Shown here one piece after another: positions 43,338 through 49,519 of a stretch of DNA of 49,519 bases. The stretch is from an uncultured Mollicutes bacterium (GTDB taxonomy: Bacteria > Bacillota_I > Bacilli_A > Acholeplasmatales > Anaeroplasmataceae), in NCBI GenBank assembly GCA_947174785.1, contig CAMWKG010000011.1:1-49519 (forward strand), written 5' to 3'. Made by a program: the position numbers and the translations under genes. Under the pieces are notes generated by a model. It saw only the letters and a program-made list of their open reading frames with translations, made no database searches and was not told the DNA's origin. How positions within the stretch are numbered: position 1 is the stretch's first letter; the number at the start of each line of letters is the position of its first letter.

Positions 43338-44162
43338 ATGAAAAGAATACTAACAATTCAAGATATTTCTTGTGTTGGACAATGCTCTTTAACTGTGGCA
43401 TTACCTATTATCTCAGCCTTTGGAATAGAAACAGCTGTTATTCCAACTGCAGTATTATCTACTCATACAGCCTTTCAGGGATTTACCTTTCATGATTTGA
43501 CAGAAGAGTTGCCTAAAATTTTAAAGCATTGGGAAAAGGAAAATATTCGCTTTGATGGTTTTTATACGGGGTATATCGGCTCTGTAAAACAAATTGAATA
43601 TATTAAAGATATTATGAGTCATACTGCACATCCTAATGCAATTAAGGTAGTAGATCCTTGTATGGCAGATCACGGAAAGCTTTATGCAGGTTTTGCTGAA
43701 GATTTTCCTAAGCATATGCTAGAATTATGTAAAGAAGCAGATGTCATTGTTCCTAACCTAACAGAGCTTTGCTTCCTATTAGATGTGCCTTATAAGGAAT
43801 ATAAAAAAGAAGAATTAGAAGATTTAGTAAAACAGATGGGTAAGAAAATAGATGCATCTGTTGTTTTAACAGGAGTTAGTTTTCATTCTGATGAGCTTGG
43901 CGCATTGACATATGATAGAAAAAACGACAAGCTGTCTTATTATTTCACTAAGAGAGTTCCTGTATTTTTTCATGGAACAGGAGACTGCTTTGCAAGTGCT
44001 TTTTTTGGTTCAGTAGTTAAGGGCTTTACCTATGAGAAAGCAGCTGAGGTTGCATGTGAATTTACTTATAGAGCAATTGCAAATACTGAAGCTGATGCAA
44101 AACAGCATTGGTATGGAGTACATTTTGAAGAGGCATTAGGTTATTTAACAAGCTTAAAATAA
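43338..44162 (+). CDS. pdxK: Pyridoxal/pyridoxamine kinase-like protein
   Basis: A 274-residue ribokinase-superfamily kinase (COG2240). The N-terminus QDISCVGQCSLTVALPIISAFG and TAVLSTHTAF are characteristic of the pyridoxal kinase group in Firmicutes; the anion-hole motif HGTGDCFASAFFG near residue 213 carries the catalytic Asp. It phosphorylates vitamin B6 forms in the salvage route; HMP kinase activity is an alternative in this family. It lies 12 bp after the M42 gene with AGGAGAA before the ATG. Confidence 0.88.
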   Translation: MKRILTIQDISCVGQCSLTVALPIISAFGIETAVIPTAVLSTHTAFQGFTFHDLTEELPKILKHWEKENIRFDGFYTGYIGSVKQIEYIKDIMSHTAHPNAIKVVDPCMADHGKLYAGFAEDFPKHMLELCKEADVIVPNLTELCFLLDVPYKEYKKEELEDLVKQMGKKIDASVVLTGVSFHSDELGALTYDRKNDKLSYYFTKRVPVFFHGTGDCFASAFFGSVVKGFTYEKAAEVACEFTYRAIANTEADAKQHWYGVHFEEALGYLTSLK

Positions 44163-44186
44163 TATCCAAAGGAAAAGAGGGGTTTT

Positions 44187-45269
44187 ATGCTTAGAGATTT
44201 GATTTTGGAAAATGAAGAAAAAATAGAAAAGTTTGATCTTGAATATTATAAAAATCAAAAGAATTATCCAATTCTTGCCGCTCTTTGTGCATTAGAAACA
44301 ACAAATGAAATTCAAAAGTGCTATTATAATTTAGAGGATAATACCTCTGAATTTAATGTTCTTAAATTGTACGCTTTACTTCAAAGCTTATTTGTTTCTG
44401 TTGATTCATTATATGCTTTATCTTTTTCCTTGACCAAAAGTAAAAGCTTTATTAATATCAATAAAAACCCTATTCTAAGAGAATTAAAATATATTAGAAA
44501 TGATGTTGTTGGACATCCTGCAAATAGGATGTTTAATGCAACTACACTTGCATATTGTATTTTAGATGATAGTAGTGTTACTAAAAACAGTTTTTCTTAT
44601 AATATTTTTTCGGGTCAGGGAGTAGAAAACAAGAATGTAGATATTTCTAAGATTATTGAGAATTATTATATTGAAAGTAATGCTTTTCTAAAAGAATTAT
44701 TAGCAATTGCAGTGGATGAGAAAACAAAAACTAAATATGCAAGACTTGCTTTAGAGGCATTAAATCTTTTTGATATGAGAGGAGAGTATATGAAGCCTCT
44801 GATGTCTTTAAAGAATACATATTTTAAAAATTTTCCAAATGCCACTTCACACCAGCATCGTTTTTTATGGAGAGTAGAGCTTATAGAAGCGTTAGAGCAA
44901 TATTCTACAACTGATGATGAAATTTTAGACCTAAAGGAATATGCGATTGGAGTAGAGTTGATAAAGATATATCAATTATTTTCAGGAAAGGAATATACCC
45001 TATCCTTAGCTAGAAGAAAGCCTATTTTGATTTCTTCCTTTTACCGTTTTATTAAAAAGAATAAAGAAAGTATTTCTTACATAGATAAAATAAATGATTT
45101 AAAGCATCCTTTAATTTTATCTTCTCTAGACCAGCTTTTAAAACTATCCATAGAAAAAAATGTACTTGCAGTAACCAAATATGTTCAATTCTTAAAAGAT
45201 TTATATGAAGAAAAACAAGATGCATTACTTTACGCTTTTGCGTTACCTTTAAAGGATTACAAAAAATAA
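44187..45269 (+). CDS. All-helical protein of unknown function with an HEPN-like RNxxxxH motif
   Basis: A 360-residue soluble, almost entirely helical protein. In the N-terminal half, a hydrophobic helix (LYALLQSLFVSVDSLYAL) is followed by REL-KYIRNDVVGHP with R104, N105 and H110, the spacing expected of the Rx4-6H signature of HEPN domains, many of which are RNases or nucleotide-binding partners. The C-terminal half has no motif that I recognise. AAAGAGGGG precedes the ATG; it is 24 bp after pdxK and before typA, whose promoter follows. Whether the HEPN motif is functional is open. Confidence 0.6.
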   Translation: MLRDLILENEEKIEKFDLEYYKNQKNYPILAALCALETTNEIQKCYYNLEDNTSEFNVLKLYALLQSLFVSVDSLYALSFSLTKSKSFININKNPILRELKYIRNDVVGHPANRMFNATTLAYCILDDSSVTKNSFSYNIFSGQGVENKNVDISKIIENYYIESNAFLKELLAIAVDEKTKTKYARLALEALNLFDMRGEYMKPLMSLKNTYFKNFPNATSHQHRFLWRVELIEALEQYSTTDDEILDLKEYAIGVELIKIYQLFSGKEYTLSLARRKPILISSFYRFIKKNKESISYIDKINDLKHPLILSSLDQLLKLSIEKNVLAVTKYVQFLKDLYEEKQDALLYAFALPLKDYKK

Positions 45270-45303
45270 ATAACGCTTTTATATAGATATATTTTTTATT
45301 TTT

Positions 45304-45312
45304 TGTTATAAT
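45304..45312 (+). promoter_or_regulatory. Extended -10 promoter of typA
   Basis: TGTTATAAT, an extended -10 element, 25 bp before the typA ATG, after a long AT-rich stretch with no clear -35. Confidence 0.5.
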
Positions 45313-45337
45313 AGATTTTGTTTTGGAGGCAGTAATT

Positions 45338-47167
45338 ATGGATATCAGAAATATAGCAATCATTGCCCATGTTGACCATGGTAAAACAACCTTAGTTGAT
45401 AAGCTTTTAAAAAGCTCACATACATTCAAAGAACATCAGGTAGTTGAAGAGCGCGTAATGGATTCTAATGCATTAGAAAGAGAAAGAGGCATTACGATAT
45501 TAGCTAAGAATACGGCGATTACCTATAAGGATACAAAAATTAATATATTAGATACACCAGGACATGCGGACTTCTCAGGTGAAGTTGAACGTATTATGAA
45601 AATGGTGGATGGTGTAGTTTTAGTTGTGGATGCCTATGAGGGAACTATGCCACAAACTAGATTTGTATTGAAAAAAGCATTTGAAGCACATTTAAAGCCT
45701 ATCGTTGTTATCAATAAAGTAGACAAGCCTTCTGCAAGACCTGTTGAGGTTATTGATGAGGTTTTAGAATTATTTATTGATTTAGGCTGTGATGAGGATG
45801 AATTGGATTTTCCAGTATGCTTTGCCTCAGCTGTAAATAATACATGCTCTTTATCTAGTGATGTAAATACACAAAAAGAAGGTATGGAGCCTTTATTGGA
45901 TATGATCATTAAAGAGATTCCAGCTCCTGCTATGGACAAAGATGCTCCTTTACAGCTTCAACCTGCATTGTTAGATTATACAGATTTTGTTGGTCGTATA
46001 GGTATTGGTAGAATTGCACGTGGTACAATTCATTCTGGTGAGGTTGTATCCTGTTGTAGATTAGATGGATCTATCAAGTCCTTTAGAGTACAAAAGCTAT
46101 ATGGTTTCTTAGGCTTGGACCGTATTGAAATTAAGGAAGCCTCTGCCGGTGAAATTGTAGCCATCTCTGGTTTAGGGGATATCTCGGTTGGAGAAACCAT
46201 TTGTACACAAGGACAGGAAGAACCATTAGAAAAGATTCATATTTCTGAACCAACAGTACAGATGACCTTTGGAACAAACACCTCTCCATTCTGTGGTAAG
46301 GATGGAAAGAGTGTAACCGCAACTAAAATAGAAGAACGGTTGTTTAGAGAGGTTCAAAAGGATGTTTCCTTAAGAGTAAAGAGATTAGAAACCTTAGAGG
46401 AATGGTTAGTTTCTGGACGTGGCGAACTTCATTTAGGTATATTAATAGAAACTATGCGTAGAGAAGGCTATGAATTCCAAGTTTCAAGACCTCAGGTTAT
46501 TATGAAGGAAATTGATGGAGTGACTTGTGAGCCTTATGAGTATTGTGTAATTGATGTACCAAATGAATCTGCGGGTTCTGTCATTGAGATGATGGGAAAT
46601 CGTCACGGAACTATGGAAACGATGACCAATACAGAAACTCAAACAAGATTAGTTTATACTATACCTTCACGTGGATTGATTGGTTTTAATACGGATTTTA
46701 TGACTGCTACAAAAGGATATGGAATTATCAATCACAGCTTTATCGATTACCGTCCTGTTGAATCTATCTATATTGCTGAACGTACAACAGGTGTATTAGT
46801 TTCTATGGCTCAAGGACAATCTACAGCATATTCTATTGGTGCATTAGAGGATAGAGGTACAATGTTTATTTCTCCAGGGGAAGAAATTTATGAGGGTATG
46901 ATTGTTGGTGAGGCAAATAAAAATCTTGACCTTGCAGTAAATGTAGTTAAGGCAAAACAACAAACTAACACACGTTCTTCTAATAAAGATATGACAGTCG
47001 TATTAAAGACACCAAGAGTATTAACCTTAGAAGCATGCTTAGAGTTTATCAATGAGGATGAGCTTGTAGAGATTACGCCTAAAAAGATACGCTTACGTAA
47101 AAAGATATTAGATACTGTTGAACGTAAAAAATATGATGCTAAGATGAGAAGCTTAAAAGAAGAGTAG
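45338..47167 (+). CDS. typA: Ribosome-binding GTPase TypA/BipA
   Basis: A 609-residue translational GTPase. G1 AHVDHGKT at 10-17, switch region with ERERGITILAKN, G3 DTPGHADF, G4 NKVDKP, then EF-G-like domains II, III and V and the TypA-specific C-terminal domain. It binds the ribosome and helps 50S assembly and stress adaptation. The start is ATG 45338 with TTGGAGG upstream; TTG 45323 overlaps that site. Length is normal. Confidence 0.97.
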   Translation: MDIRNIAIIAHVDHGKTTLVDKLLKSSHTFKEHQVVEERVMDSNALERERGITILAKNTAITYKDTKINILDTPGHADFSGEVERIMKMVDGVVLVVDAYEGTMPQTRFVLKKAFEAHLKPIVVINKVDKPSARPVEVIDEVLELFIDLGCDEDELDFPVCFASAVNNTCSLSSDVNTQKEGMEPLLDMIIKEIPAPAMDKDAPLQLQPALLDYTDFVGRIGIGRIARGTIHSGEVVSCCRLDGSIKSFRVQKLYGFLGLDRIEIKEASAGEIVAISGLGDISVGETICTQGQEEPLEKIHISEPTVQMTFGTNTSPFCGKDGKSVTATKIEERLFREVQKDVSLRVKRLETLEEWLVSGRGELHLGILIETMRREGYEFQVSRPQVIMKEIDGVTCEPYEYCVIDVPNESAGSVIEMMGNRHGTMETMTNTETQTRLVYTIPSRGLIGFNTDFMTATKGYGIINHSFIDYRPVESIYIAERTTGVLVSMAQGQSTAYSIGALEDRGTMFISPGEEIYEGMIVGEANKNLDLAVNVVKAKQQTNTRSSNKDMTVVLKTPRVLTLEACLEFINEDELVEITPKKIRLRKKILDTVERKKYDAKMRSLKEE

Positions 47168-47184
47168 TTTTTTCTTGAATTTTG

Positions 47185-47213
47185 TTGTATTCTATATAAG
47201 AATGTTGTAAAAT
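47185..47213 (+). promoter_or_regulatory. Candidate promoter of the DUF4234 gene
   Basis: TTGTAT (47185-47190), 17 bp, TAAAAT (47208-47213), 19 bp before the ATG at 47233. The match is moderate in an AT-rich region. Confidence 0.4.
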
Positions 47214-47232
47214 ATAGATGGAGGTTATAGAG

Positions 47233-47562
47233 ATGCAAAAAAGAGATGTTATTGTAGTTATTTTATTAGGTATTTTTACTTGTGGTATTTATTCCATATA
47301 TTGGTTCTATACAACTGCTGAGGCATTAAACAATGAAGTAGATGATAATGAACCATTAATGAATTATATTCTAGCACTTCTTCTAGGATTAATCACTTGT
47401 GGAATTTATCCAATTTATTGGTATTGGAAGTTCTATTCAAAACTAGATAAATACACAGGAGAAAATAATGCAATTCTAAATTTCATTTTAGGACTATTTG
47501 TAACTTCAATTGCTGGTATGGCAATTGCACAAAGTTCTATCAATAAAACAGTAGAAGCATAG
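47233..47562 (+). CDS. DUF4234 small membrane protein
   Basis: A 109-residue protein with two near-repeat halves: GIFTCGIYSIYWFY and GLITCGIYPIYWYW, each a short membrane hairpin with the CGIYxIYW signature of DUF4234. A third hydrophobic stretch is near the C-terminus. Function is unknown. ATG 47233 follows GGAGGTTATAG; the ATG at 47218 contains part of that site. Confidence 0.88.
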   Translation: MQKRDVIVVILLGIFTCGIYSIYWFYTTAEALNNEVDDNEPLMNYILALLLGLITCGIYPIYWYWKFYSKLDKYTGENNAILNFILGLFVTSIAGMAIAQSSINKTVEA

Positions 47563-47566
47563 GTAT

Positions 47567-47603
47567 AAATTCACTTGTCGTTTTGACAAGTGAATTTACT
47601 TTT
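47567..47603 (+). terminator. Hairpin after the DUF4234 gene
   Basis: A perfect 13-bp stem (AAATTCACTTGTC at 47567-47579, complement at 47585-47597) with loop GTTTT, then ACTTTTA. The T-tract is weak, but the stem is strong. Confidence 0.7.
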
Positions 47604-47619
47604 ATAAGGGTGTGAATAT

Positions 47620-48048
47620 ATGAAGAGGGCTTTTCAAAATATTATCAATTTTTTAATTCAATTTAATATTCCTATTTGCCTATTTGGATTGTATGTTTTC
47701 ATTACACATGCTTTTGGTTGGCAAAATTGTATTATTAAGCTGACGATAGGCTATCCTTGTCCGGGGTGTGGTATGTCGCGGGCAATGTTTGCTTTACTTC
47801 AATTCGATTTTGTAAAAGCATTTCAATATAATCCTTTCGTTTTTGCTTTACCCATTGTAGGAATTGCTATTGCATTTCAACATGTTTCTATCATTAAAAA
47901 AATATTGAATAATAAATGGATATGTCTGGCATTGATTGGAATGGTTTTTATTGTTTATATACTACGCTTTGTTTATGTGTATCCAAAAGTACCTATGGAT
48001 TATTATAAATATAATCTATTATCCCTGATTATTTCGATATTTAAATGA
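47620..48048 (+). CDS. DUF2752 membrane protein
   Basis: A 142-residue protein with about four membrane helices. The PCPGCGMSRA motif near residues 46-55, with two cysteines, is the signature of DUF2752; YNPFVFALP follows. Function unknown in the family. AAGGGTG precedes the ATG. Its TGA stop overlaps the stem of the following terminator. Confidence 0.88.
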   Translation: MKRAFQNIINFLIQFNIPICLFGLYVFITHAFGWQNCIIKLTIGYPCPGCGMSRAMFALLQFDFVKAFQYNPFVFALPIVGIAIAFQHVSIIKKILNNKWICLALIGMVFIVYILRFVYVYPKVPMDYYKYNLLSLIISIFK

Positions 48049-48104
48049 TTCAACTTTAGCTTGATTTTTTTCAACTTTCTAGTTATTGTTGAATCGTTTT
48101 TTTT
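48047..48104 (+). terminator. Terminator after the DUF2752 gene
   Basis: GATTCAAC (48047-48054) pairs with GTTGAATC (48088-48095) around a 33-nt loop with secondary complementarity (CTTTAG/CTAG region), followed by GTTTTTTTT. Confidence 0.75.
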
Positions 48105-48136
48105 GTGTATAATAAAAATGAAAGAGAGTGATTTTT

Positions 48137-48661
48137 ATGAACACAAAAGAAGTTGGAGAATATATCAAATCCAGAAGAACAGCATTAGGCTTGACCCAAA
48201 AAGATATCGCAAACAAGTTTAATATATCTTTTCAAGCGGTGTCAAAGTGGGAAACAGGAGAAACATTACCTGATACAGCATTGCTATTGGATTTAGCTGA
48301 TTTACTTAAAACTACTGTAGATAACATTTTAAATGGTGGAACTATTGTTGCTAAAAAATATAAGAGGATTTGTGTGGCAGATGTTCTTAAAGGCTTTGAA
48401 GCGATAGAAACTATAAAAAAGTGTTTTGGTGAAAGAAGCAATTTTTATCAGGGTATGATAGAAGGAATTAATCATAAAATGAATATGGATATTGAAGCAC
48501 ATTTATCTAATCCAGATCATAGGCAGGTAATGTATGCAGAAGTAATTCTTCAAGCAATTCAGTTTGAACATGCATATGTAGATATGGATGAGATAAAAGA
48601 ATTTTTCAAAAATGAAAAAATGGTTAAGTTTATAGAAGAATATGCTTCAAAATTTAATTAG
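48137..48661 (+). CDS. Soluble XRE-family transcriptional regulator
   Basis: A 174-residue protein with an XRE domain at about 4-62 (SRRTALGLTQKDIANKFNISFQAVSKWE) and a helical C-terminal domain without membrane segments. ATG 48137 is preceded by GAGAGTGAT; GTG 48128 is part of that site. It converges with the RhuM-like gene, and their 3' ends overlap by 8 bp. Targets unknown. Confidence 0.83.
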   Translation: MNTKEVGEYIKSRRTALGLTQKDIANKFNISFQAVSKWETGETLPDTALLLDLADLLKTTVDNILNGGTIVAKKYKRICVADVLKGFEAIETIKKCFGERSNFYQGMIEGINHKMNMDIEAHLSNPDHRQVMYAEVILQAIQFEHAYVDMDEIKEFFKNEKMVKFIEEYASKFN

Positions 48662-49519
48662 ATAAATTCTTTATGATTTCATTAGCTTTTATAAAATCAA
48701 TTTTAGTTAAAACAAATCTTTTCTTACCCACATCCTTAATAGAAGAACCACATAGATAAATCCTATCATCTATAATGATGAATCTGTCATGTATTTTATT
48801 TGTTTTAATTATAGTCAGATGATGTTGAGTATTAAACTTATCTATGTCTTGATGAGATAATGGTGCTGATGGATACGTATAAATGGTAATAGGTAAAGCT
48901 ATACCTACTAGCATATCTAAAACGGATAAATCTATATAGCCATCAATAAGAGTAATAGAGACCCTTGCAGAAAGAAATAACTGTTTAATATAAGAATAGG
49001 CTTCAAAGATTTCACCATCAAAGAATAGCTTATCCGAGAGAAGAGTTTCGGTTTGTTCTAAAGAATTTAATCTTTGAAGAGTAGATTGGCTTTCATTGAG
49101 TAAGTATTCTACTTTGTTATTTAAGCTAACAAGGTTTTCTTGACAATCTAAACACCGCTTCTCATTGACTGAGAAACCATTTAGCATATATTGTTTTAAG
49201 ATAGAGGTAGCCCACTTTCTAAAGAGGATACCTCTTTTTGAATTCACACGATAGCCTACTGCTAAAATCAAATCCAAATTATAATATGTAATGGGTTTTG
49301 TTTTTACAGAAGATAATTCGGTTTTTCCGAATTTTCTACTAACATCTTGGACATCTAATTCAACTTCTAATATCTTTTTGATATGTTCATTGATAGTTGA
49401 CTTTGCTTTTTGATATAATATGGAAATTTGTTCTTGAGTAAGCCAAACCGTATCTTCATTAGGGCTCACATTAACATCTAAAGAGAACTCACCATCTTCG
49501 AATTTGATTAAATCGTAAT
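48654..49519 (-). CDS. RhuM-like protein with PLD-like C-terminal domain (5' end outside window)
   Basis: At least 288 residues are visible. The frame stays open from the GTG at 49469 to the window edge and encodes YDLIKFEDGEFSLDV, the usual RhuM start region, so the true start lies beyond 49519. The RhuM core is clear: DTVWLTQEQI, STINEHIKKI, YNLDLILAVGYRVNSKRG, FRKWATSIL. A linker with a coiled-coil part leads to a C-terminal domain with IDGYIDLSVLDML and KIHDRFIIIDDRIYLCGSSIKD, like a phospholipase D-type fold. RhuM proteins occur in mobile islands and beside restriction or toxin-antitoxin loci; role unknown. Confidence 0.83.
   Translation of the reverse strand, partial: YDLIKFEDGEFSLDVNVSPNEDTVWLTQEQISILYQKAKSTINEHIKKILEVELDVQDVSRKFGKTELSSVKTKPITYYNLDLILAVGYRVNSKRGILFRKWATSILKQYMLNGFSVNEKRCLDCQENLVSLNNKVEYLLNESQSTLQRLNSLEQTETLLSDKLFFDGEIFEAYSYIKQLFLSARVSITLIDGYIDLSVLDMLVGIALPITIYTYPSAPLSHQDIDKFNTQHHLTIIKTNKIHDRFIIIDDRIYLCGSSIKDVGKKRFVLTKIDFIKANEIIKNLSN

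Noticed and set aside
45052-45429. A 125-codon open frame on the reverse strand over the typA start
   Set aside because: It is antisense to typA and the preceding gene and lacks a ribosome binding site; a shadow of AT-rich coding sequence.
47583-47611. TTGACA in the hairpin after the DUF4234 gene as a second terminator-promoter overlap
   Set aside because: The nearest -10-like sequence is only about 14 bp away, too short a spacer, and is a poor match.
1-49519. CRISPR arrays, insertion sequences, prophage genes and rRNA
   Set aside because: No regularly spaced repeats, transposase or integrase frames, phage structural genes or rRNA sequence were seen.

Overview
The window is an AT-rich chromosomal segment of a low-GC Gram-positive bacterium that uses the standard code (TGA is a stop, for example at the sacA-like/GH32 lipoprotein junction). 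Strong AGGAGG-type ribosome binding sites, lipobox lipoproteins, single-gene and operon promoters of the TTGACA/TATAAT type (often with a TGATATAAT extended -10), a ylbD-ylbE-ylbF run, a YjcZ-type small protein, a SpoVB-like flippase, PPDK and a mucinase-like M60 peptidase suggest an anaerobic, gut-associated Bacillota of the Bacilli/Erysipelotrichales type. The taxonomic placement is inference; no rRNA is present.

Region 1 (1-13.9 kb) is one co-directional fructan-utilisation locus: the tail of an upstream gene, a membrane-anchored multidomain GH32 fructanase, an LplB/YtcP-type sugar ABC importer (two permeases and a membrane-anchored binding protein), a YesL/DUF624 protein, a carbohydrate-binding lipoprotein, a cytoplasmic GH32 sucrose/FOS hydrolase, a GH32-like lipoprotein, a PfkB fructokinase and an MsmK-type ATPase. 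Stop/start overlaps and short gaps indicate one transcript, closed by a terminator at 13.87 kb. The logic would be to cut polymer outside, import oligomers, hydrolyse inside and phosphorylate fructose.

Region 2 (13.9-22.4 kb) holds a YitT protein, a TrmH/SpoU rRNA methyltransferase, pyruvate phosphate dikinase and a 1299-residue M60 peptidase lipoprotein with a discoidin-like module, probably acting on host glycoproteins.

Region 3 (22.4-31.9 kb) is accessory: a protein that resembles an Sfp-type phosphopantetheinyl transferase but lacks its catalytic residues, a SAM methyltransferase, a small secreted Cys-containing protein, two tandem MacB-topology ABC exporters whose ATPase halves are almost identical while their extracellular parts differ, and two membrane-tethered XRE regulators, one in operon with a lipoprotein.

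Region 4 (31.9-41.2 kb) is mainly housekeeping and sporulation-associated: def, two small reverse-strand genes (YjcZ-like and coiled-coil), a SpoVB/MurJ-like flippase, ylbD-ylbE-ylbF, rpsP-khpA, an unknown gene with nfeD and an SPFH protein, then an SDR, LuxE-like and LuxC-like trio without luciferase genes.

Region 5 (41.2-49.5 kb) has another membrane XRE protein, tRNA-Asp and tRNA-Arg on the reverse strand, an M42 aminopeptidase, a pyridoxal kinase-like protein, a 360-residue protein with an HEPN-like motif, typA, DUF4234 and DUF2752 membrane proteins, a soluble XRE regulator and the 5'-truncated end of a RhuM-like gene with a PLD-like tail that runs off the right edge.
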